A DNA stretch of 52,669 nucleotides, taken from Rhodobacteraceae bacterium bin131 (lineage in GTDB: Bacteria; Pseudomonadota; Alphaproteobacteria; Rhodobacterales; Rhodobacteraceae). The position numbers were made by a program, and so were the translations under genes. Positions 40,813 to 51,887 of the stretch are shown piece after piece (position 1 is the stretch's first letter; the number at the start of each line of letters is the position of its first letter). The notes beneath the pieces are model-generated. The model was not told the origin of the DNA. It made no database searches and worked only from the letters and a program-made list of their open reading frames with translations. The stretch lies in contig MPNP01000011.1 in assembly GCA_002239085.1 (NCBI GenBank), forward strand, positions 1 to 52,669, given 5' to 3'.

Positions 40813-41790
40813 ATGTTCACATATATTGCTCGTCGGATGATGCAATCCATCATTGTACTCCTTGTTGTCGGACTTGTGGCCTTCGCCATGTTTAGATTCG
40901 TCGGCAATCCGATTGACATTATGCTTGGAGATGAGCGGACACAAGCCGACATTGACCGGCTAACAGTTGAACTTGGTCTTGACCAACCTTTCCCGGTTCA
41001 ATACTTCAAGTTTCTCAAAGGGGCGGCACAAGGTAATTTCGGAATTTCTTATCGTCAGGGTCGGCCAGTATCAACGATTCTTGCAGAACGCGCTCCAGCC
41101 ACTTTAGAACTCGCCTTTGTTTCTGGTCTTCTGGCGATTACTTTTGGTATTTCCTTCGGGGTATTTACCGCCATTCGTCGTCATGGCATCGCGGCCAATT
41201 TAATTATGACTTTGAGTTTAATAGGAGTTTCACTACCGACCTTTCTCATTGGTATTCTTTTGATTTATATTTTCTCGGTTGAACTTGGTATGTTACCAAG
41301 TTTTGGTCGCGGCGAGGTGGTTATGATCGGGGGGTGGTCAACGGGCTTTTTGACAACTTCGGGTCTCAAAGCATTGATTCTGCCAGCCATTACTTTGGGC
41401 TTGTACCAGATGACGCTTATCATGCGCCTTGTTCGCTCGGAAATGCTAGAAGTGATGCGCGCTGATTATGTCCGATTTGCACGTGCGAGAGGGTTGTCAG
41501 AAAGAGTCATTAATTTTCGTCATGCCCTTAAAAATACTCTTGTTCCTGTAATAACGATTACGGGCTTGCAACTCGGGTCAATTATTGCTTTTGCGATTAT
41601 TACCGAAACTGTTTTTCAATGGCCAGGCGTAGGGCTATTATTTATCAACGCCATTCAGTATGTCGATATCCCGGTAATGGCCGCTTATTTGATGCTGATT
41701 TCAGTCATGTTTGTTACGATCAATTTGATAGTTGATCTTCTCTACTATGCTATTGACCCTCGATTACGAATTGATGCGAGGTCGCAGTGA
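40813..41790 (+). CDS. dppB: ABC transporter permease, DppB type
   Basis: A 325-residue inner-membrane permease with six predicted helices. It has the DppB N-terminal MFTYIARRMMQSIIVLLVVG, the LGLDQPFPVQYFKFL periplasmic block and the cytoplasmic EAA-like loop DYVRFARARGLSERVINFRH (about 217-236). C-terminal LYYAIDPRLR is typical. Its stop overlaps the next start as GTGA. A 226-base gap with a stem-loop separates it from the binding-protein gene. Confidence 0.92.
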   Translation: MFTYIARRMMQSIIVLLVVGLVAFAMFRFVGNPIDIMLGDERTQADIDRLTVELGLDQPFPVQYFKFLKGAAQGNFGISYRQGRPVSTILAERAPATLELAFVSGLLAITFGISFGVFTAIRRHGIAANLIMTLSLIGVSLPTFLIGILLIYIFSVELGMLPSFGRGEVVMIGGWSTGFLTTSGLKALILPAITLGLYQMTLIMRLVRSEMLEVMRADYVRFARARGLSERVINFRHALKNTLVPVITITGLQLGSIIAFAIITETVFQWPGVGLLFINAIQYVDIPVMAAYLMLISVMFVTINLIVDLLYYAIDPRLRIDARSQ

Positions 41791-42737
41791 CTCAGAACAG
41801 AAATCATCAGCAAGTTGATACCCAATCGCGTTGGGTAAAGTTCTGGGACAGTGATTTTGCGTGGTCATTTCGTCACTCAGCGGTCGCAATGATTTCCCTC
41901 TTTGTCGTTGTCTTGCTCAGTCTTGTAGCCATTTTTGCACCATTTGTTGCCCCATACAACCCTTTTGACCCTGCCACTTTAAATCTAATGAACGGATTTA
42001 CACCTCCTGGAGAACCAAATACCTTCACTGGTGAAACATTCATTTTAGGTGCCGATGATCAGGGACGTGATGTTTTTTCAACGATTCTTTTTGGTCTAAG
42101 AATTTCGTTATTTGTTGGCTTTACAGCCGTCATCTTAGCATTGATCATTGGTGTTATCTTAGGGTTGGTTGCAGCCTATTACGGAGGATGGGCCGAAACA
42201 GTTATCATGCGGATTGCTGATGTCCAGTTAACCTTTCCATCAATTCTAGTCGCCATGCTTATTTTTGGCATTGCTAAAGGTGTGACACCACCCGAATATC
42301 GGGATGAAATGGCCATTTATGTTCTGATCATTGCCATTGCTTTATCAGATTGGGTTCAATTTGCACGAGTCGTTCGCGGAGCAGCATTGGTGGAGAAAAG
42401 CAAAGAATATGTCCAAGCGGCACGCTTAATCGGCAGGCATTCAATTCCGATAATGTTTCGTCATATCCTCCCTAATGTAATGAGCCCAGTATTGGTCATC
42501 GCTACAATTTCCTTGGCATTGGCTATTATCGCCGAGGCTACCTTAAGTTTCCTGGGTGTTGGTGCCCCACCAACGCAACCATCATTGGGAACGCTCATCC
42601 GCATTGGGCAGAAATTTCTCTTTTCAGGTGAATGGTGGATTCTTTTCTTTCCTTCCTGTACATTGCTTGCCCTTGCTCTTTCAGTCAATCTCTTAGGTGA
42701 TTGGTTGCGCGATGCCCTTAATCCCAAATTGCGGTGA
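41787..42737 (+). CDS. dppC: ABC transporter permease, DppC type
   Basis: A 316-residue partner permease. It has the N-terminal cytoplasmic segment and first helix (MISLFVVVLLSLVAIFAPFV), LGADDQGRDVFSTILFGLRI typical of DppC, and the EAA loop EYVQAARLIGRHSIPIMFRH. C-terminal GDWLRDALNPKLR is conserved. It starts with GTG inside the dppB stop and ends overlapping the ATPase gene start (GTGA). Confidence 0.92.
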   Translation: MTQNRNHQQVDTQSRWVKFWDSDFAWSFRHSAVAMISLFVVVLLSLVAIFAPFVAPYNPFDPATLNLMNGFTPPGEPNTFTGETFILGADDQGRDVFSTILFGLRISLFVGFTAVILALIIGVILGLVAAYYGGWAETVIMRIADVQLTFPSILVAMLIFGIAKGVTPPEYRDEMAIYVLIIAIALSDWVQFARVVRGAALVEKSKEYVQAARLIGRHSIPIMFRHILPNVMSPVLVIATISLALAIIAEATLSFLGVGAPPTQPSLGTLIRIGQKFLFSGEWWILFFPSCTLLALALSVNLLGDWLRDALNPKLR

Positions 42738-44446
42738 AGTTCGTGAGTTTGCTTGACATCAATGAATTGAGTGTGGAATTTCCCACTCGCCGCAAGGTGT
42801 TCGTTGCTGTTGATCAGGTGAGTTTGACAGTTGAACCCGGTGAGATTTGTGGATTAGTGGGCGAGTCAGGCGCCGGAAAATCGACAATTGGTGCAGCAAT
42901 TATGGGGTTGTTGGAACACCCTGGGCACATTGCTCAAGGTGAAATTAAACTTGGCGACAAGAAAATAAGTGGATTTGATACGGAGGCAATGCGGGGACTG
43001 CGCGGTAAAAAAATCTCCATGATTTTTCAGGATCCATTAACGTCTCTAAACCCATTATTTACCATAAGAGACCAGCTTGTGGAAACAATTTTGGCTCATT
43101 TGGAGGTCTCTGAAGCGGAAGCAAATAAGCGCGCGCGTGAGCTGATTGACCGTGTCGGAATAGCCGATTCTGCAACCCGGCTAGGGCAGTACCCACATCA
43201 ATTCTCTGGTGGCATGCGTCAAAGAGTTGTAATCGCATTGGCTTTATGTACTGAACCCGATGTTATTATTGCCGATGAGCCAACGACTGCCCTTGATGTT
43301 TCGGTGCAAGCTCAGATTTTGGATTTAATCAAAGAACTCGCTCAAGAAAAAAGAGTTGGGGTGATTCTTATCACCCATGATATGGGTGTGATTGTTGATA
43401 CAACGGACCGAGTTGCAGTCATGTATGACGGTCAAGTTGTTGAAAGTGGTGCGACCCGGCAAGTAATGAAGCATCCTCAACATGAATATACAAAATCCCT
43501 GATAGCAGCAGTACCAAGACCGACTCTAAAACTTTACCGGTTTCCTCAAATTAGTTATGGTGGGCGGGAAACCCGGTTTGCCATTGAAGATATGGCTCGT
43601 CATTGGCAAAAATCTGAACAAAACGCATCGCAACCATTGTTTGAGGTACGTGAATTACGTAAAGATTTTCTCCAGCGTCGTGGTTTGCTCCCTTGGGACC
43701 GGTCATACTTTACGGCGGTTGAAGATGTAAGCTTTGATATTCAGACAGGAGAAGTGTTTGGAGTTGTCGGGGAGTCAGGCTCTGGGAAGTCAACAGTAGC
43801 ACGCATGATGGCTGGACTTTACACGATTGATGGCGGCACGATAACTTTTGATGGTCAAGTCGTGAGTGACTTACGGAATAAAGAGGTGATCAATGAATAT
43901 CGCAAGAATATCCAAATGATATTTCAAGATCCATATTCTTCCCTTAATCCCCGAATGCGGGTTGATGACATTGTTGCCGAACCTATTCGCCACCACCGCC
44001 TGATGCGAAATACTCACATTTCGCGACGGGTTGATGAATTGCTTGACCAAGTTGGGCTAGGTACTGAAGCGGGTCGTAAGTATCCGCATGAATTTTCTGG
44101 TGGGCAGCGCCAAAGGATTTCGATTGCCCGTGCTTTGGCAACTCAGCCACGCTTTTTGATTTGTGATGAACCAACAAGTGCCCTTGATGTATCAATTCAA
44201 GCACAGATTCTGAATATACTCAAAGATTTGCAAGAGCATTTAGGCTTGACGATGCTTTTTATCAGCCATGACTTGCCGGTTATTCGCCAAATGTGCGATC
44301 GGGTTGCGGTGATGAAAAATGGACGCCTTGTTGAGATACAAGAGACAACGGGACTCTTCAACCAACCTCAAACAGACTACACCCAAGAGTTGCTGAAACT
44401 CATGCCCAAACTTGATGATTTATCAACCGATGAATTGGGATTGTAG
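42734..44446 (+). CDS. Peptide ABC transporter ATPase, DppD and DppF fused in one protein
   Basis: A 570-residue protein with two complete ABC ATPase domains. The first has Walker A GESGAGKST (43-51), signature FSGGMRQR (157-164) and Walker B IIADEPTTALD. The second has Walker A GESGSGKST (346-354), signature FSGGQRQR and LICDEPTSALD. The PRPTLKLYRFP linker near 261-271 resembles the C-terminal oligopeptide-transporter extension that follows DppD. The fused form is common in alphaproteobacteria. GTG start overlaps the dppC stop. It energises the importer encoded just upstream. Confidence 0.94.
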   Translation: MKFVSLLDINELSVEFPTRRKVFVAVDQVSLTVEPGEICGLVGESGAGKSTIGAAIMGLLEHPGHIAQGEIKLGDKKISGFDTEAMRGLRGKKISMIFQDPLTSLNPLFTIRDQLVETILAHLEVSEAEANKRARELIDRVGIADSATRLGQYPHQFSGGMRQRVVIALALCTEPDVIIADEPTTALDVSVQAQILDLIKELAQEKRVGVILITHDMGVIVDTTDRVAVMYDGQVVESGATRQVMKHPQHEYTKSLIAAVPRPTLKLYRFPQISYGGRETRFAIEDMARHWQKSEQNASQPLFEVRELRKDFLQRRGLLPWDRSYFTAVEDVSFDIQTGEVFGVVGESGSGKSTVARMMAGLYTIDGGTITFDGQVVSDLRNKEVINEYRKNIQMIFQDPYSSLNPRMRVDDIVAEPIRHHRLMRNTHISRRVDELLDQVGLGTEAGRKYPHEFSGGQRQRISIARALATQPRFLICDEPTSALDVSIQAQILNILKDLQEHLGLTMLFISHDLPVIRQMCDRVAVMKNGRLVEIQETTGLFNQPQTDYTQELLKLMPKLDDLSTDELGL

Positions 44447-44475
44447 ACTATTTCATCAATCGTAGGTGATAGTAC

Positions 44476-46509
<2,034 letters not shown>

Positions 46510-46569
46510 TTAGCGATTCTAGGTAGCTTGGAGGCAGGGAGAATTTGGTCAATCGAAATAATTTTGTTT

Positions 46570-48294
46570 TTACAAATCCATGTAAACATGAGATTCTGAC
46601 TTGGCCCCGGGGTGTGTGACGGCACCCTTGCGAGTGGAGCCAACAAGCTGTGAGTATTTCCAAAGGGCTCCAGAACTATAGATTGTCTGCTTTGGGCCGC
46701 TCCATTCAGCTTTGCGAGCTGCAAGTTCTTCATCCGACACATCCACTGACAATATTCCTTGAATGGCATCAATAGTGATGTGGTCTCCATTTCGAATTAA
46801 AGCAATAGGACCTCCATGGGCTGCTTCTGGCCCAATATGTCCTACACAAAATCCACGGGTTGCCCCAGAAAATCGCCCATCAGTGATTAGTGCGACTTTC
46901 TTACCCATGCCTTGTCCAGAAAGAGCAGCAGTTGTGGCAAGCATTTCGCGCATTCCTGGTCCACCTGCAGGACCTTCATTGCGAATAACAATGACCTCGC
47001 CTACCTGATAATTGCGACTCTTGACAGCTTCAAAGGCATCCTCTTCGCATTCAAATACGTTTGCTGGACCTTGAAAAACAATTTGATCACGTTCCATACC
47101 TGCAATTTTTACAATTGCTCCATCGGGAGCTAGGTTCCCTTCTAGACCGACAACCCCACCAGTGTGAGAGATCGGTACTTGTACTGGAAATATCACCTGA
47201 CCATCGGCTTCTCTTTCAACCTTATCCAATTCCTCACCAATTGTATTTCCAGTTGCCACAAGACAGTCTTCATGAATTAATCCAACTTTACGTAGTTCCT
47301 TCATAACAACAGGGACTCCACCTGCTTCATACAGGTCTTTAGCCACATATTTTCCTCCAGGCTTGAGGTCAACAAAATAAGGGGTGCTTTTAAAGATTTC
47401 GCACACATCAAAGAGGTCAAATTCAATTCCGGCTTCATGGGCAATCGCTGGAAGGTGAAGTCCAGCATTGGTTGACCCCCCGGTGCAAGCGACAACGCGA
47501 GCGGCGTTTTCAAGAGACTTAAGAGTAACAATGTCGCGGGCTCGAATATTTTTATCAAGCAAATGCATAACCGAAGTGCCAGAGGATTCACAATACTGGT
47601 CACGACTTTCATAGGGTGCCGGTGCTCCAGAAGAATTAGGTAATGCGAGGCCAATAGCTTCTGATACACACGCCATGGTGTTAGCCGTAAATTGTCCCCC
47701 ACATGCCCCGGCTGAGGGACAAGCAACACGCTCAAGGATAGCGAGTTCGGCATCTGACATTGTACCAGCTTGGTGACGTCCAACAGCCTCGAATACATCC
47801 TGAACAGTGACGTCTTTCCCATTCAGTCTGCCCGGTAAAATTGACCCTCCATAAACAAATACAGAGGGAACATTAAGCCTTACCATAGCCATCATCATTC
47901 CAGGGAGAGATTTATCACAGCCCGCCAACCCTACGAGCGCGTCATAGCAATGCCCGCGCATTGTGAGTTCAACTGTATCCGCAATAGCTTCACGTGAAGC
48001 TAACGAAGAACGCATACCTTCATGCCCCATTGCAATGCCATCAGTTACTGTAATGGTTGTAAATTCGCGCGGAGTTCCTTGAGCGGACTTAACTCCTAAT
48101 TTAACTGCTTGAGCCTGTCGATTCAGAGCAATATTGCATGGTGCGGCTTCATTCCAGCAGGTGGCAACACCAACGAATGGTTGGTCAATTTCATGTTCCG
48201 CGAGACCCATAGCATAATAATATGAACGATGAGGAGCTCGTGCTGGTCCTTGACTGACGTGACGGCTGGGCAAGTGGGCTTTTTTTAAGGTCAT
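46570..48294 (-). CDS. ilvD: Dihydroxy-acid dehydratase
   Basis: A 574-residue IlvD/Edd-family enzyme that dehydrates 2,3-dihydroxy acids in valine, leucine and isoleucine synthesis. Iron-sulfur ligand regions are [12 protein letters not shown] (about 43-54), [14 protein letters not shown] and [17 protein letters not shown]-terminal blocks [20 protein letters not shown] and [11 protein letters not shown] are conserved. The overall pattern fits IlvD better than phosphogluconate dehydratase. AGGA lies six bases before the ATG. Operator-like repeats lie about 190 bases upstream. Confidence 0.95.
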   Translation of the reverse strand: MTLKKAHLPSRHVSQGPARAPHRSYYYAMGLAEHEIDQPFVGVATCWNEAAPCNIALNRQAQAVKLGVKSAQGTPREFTTITVTDGIAMGHEGMRSSLASREAIADTVELTMRGHCYDALVGLAGCDKSLPGMMMAMVRLNVPSVFVYGGSILPGRLNGKDVTVQDVFEAVGRHQAGTMSDAELAILERVACPSAGACGGQFTANTMACVSEAIGLALPNSSGAPAPYESRDQYCESSGTSVMHLLDKNIRARDIVTLKSLENAARVVACTGGSTNAGLHLPAIAHEAGIEFDLFDVCEIFKSTPYFVDLKPGGKYVAKDLYEAGGVPVVMKELRKVGLIHEDCLVATGNTIGEELDKVEREADGQVIFPVQVPISHTGGVVGLEGNLAPDGAIVKIAGMERDQIVFQGPANVFECEEDAFEAVKSRNYQVGEVIVIRNEGPAGGPGMREMLATTAALSGQGMGKKVALITDGRFSGATRGFCVGHIGPEAAHGGPIALIRNGDHITIDAIQGILSVDVSDEELAARKAEWSGPKQTIYSSGALWKYSQLVGSTRKGAVTHPGAKSESHVYMDL

Positions 48295-48480
48295 ATGAAA
48301 TCCTAATTTTCGGTCAAAATAGTTTATTGAATCATTAAATTACAACGATCTCAAGATATTATGTAAATCTTACAGAAAAAAGAAACTCTGAATTTGAAGT
48401 TGGGAATTGAATCAATAAAAATCCTAAGATTGTCCTCAATATTCTCAAACAAATCTCTCACGTTAGCCAAGACACCTTCT

Positions 48481-48512
48481 TTGACTAAGTCAAGTGGCTT
48501 TTATACTTGACT
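48481..48512. promoter_or_regulatory. Operator-like cluster of TTGACT half-sites upstream of ilvD
   Basis: TTGACT-A-AGTCAA (48481-48493) is a perfect 13-base palindrome and a third TTGACT follows at 48507. AGTCAAGT (48488) and ACTTGACT (48505) also form an 8-bp stem with a 9-base loop. Repeated half-sites suggest regulator binding, but the regulator is unknown. Confidence 0.35.
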
Positions 48513-48592
48513 ATACAAATTAAATTCACACAGTGAAGTAACATAACTGAATTTATTATATTTGTATATAAATTGATGACACAAGCCGCACT

Positions 48593-48656
48593 TAGTATCC
48601 CACATTCATTAAATTGAAGTTACTTTACCCATCAATTCAATGAAGGTGGGATACTA
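48593..48656. repeat. 25-bp inverted repeat with 14-base centre
   Basis: The arms (48593-48617 and 48632-48656) match at 23 of 25 positions when one is inverted. They begin TAGTATCCCACATTCATT and end at TCAATTCAATGAAGG...GGGATACTA. The 64-base unit could be a small non-autonomous mobile element, a strong RNA hairpin or a bidirectional terminator. Neither arm was noticed elsewhere in the window. Confidence 0.75.
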
Positions 48657-48765
48657 GACATAAAGCCCAAAAAAGTGGAACGCCCGGATGATGGATGGGC
48701 AAATCTATTTTTATTGGACCTCAAGCCACCAAGATTTTAGTGGAATGAAAATATATTGGCGGGAT

Positions 48766-48796
48766 TTGTCTTGCCATGAGGCACCCTTGGTATTAT
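48766..48796 (+). promoter_or_regulatory. Candidate promoter for the MNT-HEPN pair
   Basis: TTGTCT (48766-48771) and TATTAT (48791-48796) are separated by 19 bases. A start near 48803 would make the ATG at 48825 the first usable one. The -10 is good and the spacing is long. Confidence 0.35.
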
Positions 48797-48824
48797 GTTT
48801 TCTCTCATTGGAAGGATAAAGAAA

Positions 48825-49136
48825 ATGCACCAGATTATAGCTGAAAAGCAGAAGGATATTGCCGAGGTCTGTCGCCGATATGAGGTTCGCCGATTGGAGG
48901 TATTCGGGTCAGCTGCTAGAGTAATGGATTTTGACCCGTCTAAGAGTGATGTTGATTTTCTGGTGGAATACAAACCACCGCTCCACCCAGGATTTTTTAA
49001 ACGCGTATTGCGGTTGCATGCTGACTTACAAGCGGTTCTTGGCTACAAGGTTGATCTCATTCGTAATGGAACCATCCGCAACCCTCTACGACAAGCATAT
49101 ATTGATAAAGACAGGGAGGTTGTCTTTGAAGCCTAA
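48825..49136 (+). CDS. MNT nucleotidyltransferase antitoxin (MntA-like)
   Basis: A 103-residue minimal nucleotidyltransferase. The motif FGSAARVMDFDPSKSDVDFLVE (shown by its ends GS and DVD) has Gly-Ser followed by Asp-x-Asp after 12 residues, close to the GS-x10-DxD of MntA antitoxins. In known pairs MntA AMPylates a tyrosine of the HEPN toxin and silences it. I start at the ATG at 48825, with AAGGA eight bases upstream; an ATG ten codons earlier overlaps the candidate -10. The 3' end overlaps the HEPN start by 11 bases, implying coupling. Confidence 0.85.
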   Translation: MHQIIAEKQKDIAEVCRRYEVRRLEVFGSAARVMDFDPSKSDVDFLVEYKPPLHPGFFKRVLRLHADLQAVLGYKVDLIRNGTIRNPLRQAYIDKDREVVFEA

Positions 49137-49470
49137 ATCGCTGACCTTGCTTTATGATGTTGCGGCCGCTTGTGAACTGTTCAGGGAATTCACCTCCGAT
49201 CTGAATCGTCAGAAATGGCTTGATGAAATAAAGACACGGCTGGCAGTTGAGCGTAGTTTCGACACGATTGGTTCTGCCCTTAAACGGCTGTCTCATCATG
49301 AGCCAACGTTGGCAGAACGAGTTCCGGGTTTAGCAGATATCGTCAGTTTTAGAAATTTCCTAACCCATGAATATGATGCCATTGACCCTGAAATTGTCTG
49401 GAGTGTTATCAAGAACGATTTGCCAAAACTACAGGTGACAATACAAAAATTAATAGCCGAAACAGAATAG
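49126..49470 (+). CDS. HEPN-domain toxin (HepT-like, DUF86 type)
   Basis: A 114-residue all-alpha HEPN protein. RNFLTHEY near residue 84 is the R-x4-H-x-Y motif that forms the RNase centre and holds the tyrosine modified by MntA. The start is read as TTG at 49126, with GGGAGG six bases upstream. The frame is open much further up inside the MNT gene, but that part is a shadow. With the preceding MNT gene it forms a complete HEPN/MNT toxin-antitoxin module, apparently intact. Confidence 0.83.
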   Translation: MKPKSLTLLYDVAAACELFREFTSDLNRQKWLDEIKTRLAVERSFDTIGSALKRLSHHEPTLAERVPGLADIVSFRNFLTHEYDAIDPEIVWSVIKNDLPKLQVTIQKLIAETE

Positions 49471-49533
49471 CCCAAATACACCATAGAGAATATCCAGAAA
49501 CGCAGAGTGAGTATCTAGGAAAGAGAATTGAAT

Positions 49534-49686
49534 TTACCACTTGGTATTGTAATCCACAAAACCAGCTTCTGCAGGCCCGTTAATTTTGGAATAAAGTATT
49601 AGTTCTAATTCTGTATTGAATAATAAATGTTCGGACCCGAATAGAGCTATGATAATTTCCCAGATAATGACCAGTAATCTATACTT
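49534..49686 (-). pseudogene. Possible decayed coding fragment (membrane-protein-like end)
   Basis: Fifty codons read without a stop on the minus strand. They include a hydrophobic stretch LLVIIWEIIIALFGSEHLLF and end INGPAEAGFVDYNTKW before TAA. Stops occur directly upstream in the same frame, so any gene is broken. The family is not recognised, and it could be chance in AT-rich sequence. Confidence 0.28.
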
Positions 49687-49987
49687 TTAATCAGATATTC
49701 ATAAATTATTGTTGCAATTGTTGCCCATAAGAATTCCCTTTATTTGAACATTGTTGCGAAAACACAATTGTGAATCATGTCCAGAGCGTGCAAGTGATGG
49801 GAGAGGAAGTGAGCGTTATGGGGCCATACAAGGGTTATCGGGGTTAACAGTGACTGGGATGATAAAGAACGGTTAAGTGTAAATAGCTTCAGAGAAAGAT
49901 GTTAATTGAACCAATCATCTTTTGGAAGTCAGGGAATTGTGGCACATTGTCACGAAAGAGGTGCACTTATTTAACTTTCTCTAGTTT

Positions 49988-50051
49988 TTGACATTTATCT
50001 CAACCCTCAAGATTAAATGTTGGGCACAGTATGTGCTATTTAGTGTATAAT
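49988..50051 (+). promoter_or_regulatory. Promoter region of the NTPase-ankyrin gene
   Basis: A consensus TTGACA at 49988-49993 is followed after 19 bases by TTAAAT. Separately, a perfect TATAAT at 50046-50051 lies 26 bases before the ATG, with a poor -35 (GGCACA, 17-base spacing). Either could drive the gene. Confidence 0.45.
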
Positions 50052-50071
50052 CAAAACATAAGGAGTGAGTT

Positions 50072-51619
50072 ATGCCCGATGAATTCAAAGCCAAAGAACT
50101 AAATCAATTTATAAATTCTGGAGACCGGGTTATCAATCCCTTTTTCGGTGGCCGGGAAGTGTACCAAAAGAAAATTGATAAATTAACCAAAAGGATTGCG
50201 CAACGTCACGAAGAAAACGTCAGCGATGTTGCCGATGGAATGACGCAAGTCATTTACGGAGCACCTGGGATAGGTAAATCTTCTCTCCTCAAAAAAATCA
50301 GGCAAAACTGCATTGACCAGCTGAACAACGATACCCCGGGTCCCAAAACCATTCCGGTTATGCTCAACGACCCCGAAAACTTATCCTTTGAATATCTTGG
50401 TAGACGAATTCATGATACAATATCAGAGCTCCTTCCCTTCCTAACGATTGATGGTGCCAAGAATACGGTTCGAAATACTCTCAAATCGCTAGCGAGTGTT
50501 TCAGTTGGAGGTTTTTCGCGTGGAATTCACAAAACCACTTCAACCGACCCCATCATTCCCAAGGGACTATCAATCATACTTATGATTGACGAGATCCAAG
50601 GGGTGTCCAAGGAGGCTGCTGGTGTTCTTTTACGGCTTCATACTGGCAGCAACGGTTTGCCAATACTGCCAATTTTGGCTGGGTTATCGACGAGTCCGGG
50701 CATTCTCTCAGAGCGTAAAGTATCGCGTCTTGCCAGTGATTCTGAGCATCCTTTACCTCCCTTAACCCACGATGAGATTAAGGAGTCTTTTACCAAGTTT
50801 GTGGACTATTTCAATATTACTTCCACCCCTGAAGTGACCAACGCGTGGTCAGAACGCATTGTTAATTGGGCGGATGGGTGGCCTAAGCATGTGGAGAACT
50901 CGCAAGCAGCGATGGGTCAACAACTCTTGGTAACGGACGGTGATTTAACGAAGGTGAACCCTCGCTTAGCCAAGTGTAGTGCGGCAGAAATCCGTTGCGG
51001 ATACTATAACCAACGATTTGGGAGGTATGATCAAGACCCACAAATCATTGGTGAAATCATGGCTCAACTCGGACCAAACCCGAACCGTGGATTTGATATC
51101 ACAATGGCGATAAATCGCATCGTCAATAAGCCAGTTTGGGCCGAAACTATCACATCTAACCAGTTGCCAGCACTGAATTTAAAATACCTTCTCCATCATG
51201 GTTTGATTGACAAACACCCTTTGGGAAATGTGCTATCTGGTACTTATAAATGTCCTATTACCTCGCTCCAGTCATACGCAGTGGCGAAAACGGGAACACC
51301 TCTGCATTTCTATGTGTGTGCAGGAGGCAAACCCCTAATCGTTGACGCTTTGAAGTATAACTCTGATATCAATGCTGTGGATGATTGGGGTCGGACACCA
51401 CTTCATTTAAGTGCTCAGAATGACTGGGTTGAGATTACCCAGCTGCTCTTAGATGAGGGAGCGGACCCTCAAATACGTGACCATCGCAATCGGCGGCCCT
51501 TAGAGATGACCCAGGAGGGGAGTGAGACGTACGATATGATTTATCAAGCGACGCATGTACCACCGACACCGGAACCACCCGAGCTGGATGATGGTGATGA
51601 TTATGAACCGTCATTTTAA
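50072..51619 (+). CDS. P-loop NTPase (ORC/STAND-like) with C-terminal ankyrin repeats
   Basis: A 515-residue protein I recognise only by domains. Residues 22-32 (NPFFGGREVYQ) resemble the FxGRE entry of ORC/STAND-type ATPases. Walker A GAPGIGKSS is at 63-71 and Walker B ILMIDEIQ at 169-176 with D173 and E174. PILAGLSTSPGIL and VSRLASDSEHPLPPLTHDEI follow as in bacterial AAA-like ATPases. Residues about 341-402 look like a winged helix (YLLHHGLIDKHP). Two ankyrin repeats (408-439 and 440-471) and an acidic tail follow. AGGAG lies six bases before the ATG. Function is unknown; a sensor or effector switch, perhaps in defence, is plausible. Confidence 0.8.
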   Translation: MPDEFKAKELNQFINSGDRVINPFFGGREVYQKKIDKLTKRIAQRHEENVSDVADGMTQVIYGAPGIGKSSLLKKIRQNCIDQLNNDTPGPKTIPVMLNDPENLSFEYLGRRIHDTISELLPFLTIDGAKNTVRNTLKSLASVSVGGFSRGIHKTTSTDPIIPKGLSIILMIDEIQGVSKEAAGVLLRLHTGSNGLPILPILAGLSTSPGILSERKVSRLASDSEHPLPPLTHDEIKESFTKFVDYFNITSTPEVTNAWSERIVNWADGWPKHVENSQAAMGQQLLVTDGDLTKVNPRLAKCSAAEIRCGYYNQRFGRYDQDPQIIGEIMAQLGPNPNRGFDITMAINRIVNKPVWAETITSNQLPALNLKYLLHHGLIDKHPLGNVLSGTYKCPITSLQSYAVAKTGTPLHFYVCAGGKPLIVDALKYNSDINAVDDWGRTPLHLSAQNDWVEITQLLLDEGADPQIRDHRNRRPLEMTQEGSETYDMIYQATHVPPTPEPPELDDGDDYEPSF

Positions 51620-51646
51620 GGGAGATTAAAACCTATTATCTAAACT

Positions 51647-51790
51647 TTATTGAAATGATGGATAAAGTGACTTCAATTTAATCCGTGCATCCTCGGTTCT
51701 GAACTGCCTATTAATCGGTTTGGCTGTCTCATTCCGATAATCTGCCCACGCCTTGGTTTCATGTACCATCGTCGTACGGTCAGGGAAACA
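51647..51790 (-). mobile_element. Transposase C-terminal remnant (IS630-like)
   Basis: On the minus strand WADYRN and RTEDARIKLKSLYPSF read to a stop at 51647. The layout W-x3-RN ... F-x-T-x-DAR-x-KL-x-x-LYP is typical of the very end of IS630-type transposases. The rest of the transposase is missing, so this is a scar. Just beyond the stop, ACTTTAT and ATAAAGT (51644-51668) form a small inverted repeat. Confidence 0.5.
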
Positions 51791-51887
51791 ACACCTGTCT
51801 TCATGCTCGGTACCACAGCTGAAAGGTCCGGTGGTCAAACCACTCCCAAGCGTCAATGTGTCACGCCGTATTCAGGTGCGTCACGCC

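Larger units (their letters stand above)
48295..48824. other. Intergenic gap with palindromes, no gene
   Basis: A 530-base AT-rich gap between divergent ilvD and the MNT gene. It holds an operator-like cluster (48481-48512), a 25-bp inverted repeat (48593-48656) and a candidate promoter (48766-48796), each listed separately. No ORF here looks coding. Confidence 0.6.
49471..50071. other. Gap without an intact gene
   Basis: A 600-base gap between the toxin-antitoxin pair and the NTPase-ankyrin gene. It contains a possible decayed gene end on the minus strand (49534-49686) and a promoter region for the next gene (49988-50051). The rest shows no structure I can support. Confidence 0.5.

Noticed and set aside
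48931-49125. N-terminal 65 codons of the open frame upstream of the HEPN toxin
   Set aside because: They overlap the MNT gene in another frame and do not resemble HEPN. A GGGAGG-preceded TTG at 49126 gives the normal toxin length.
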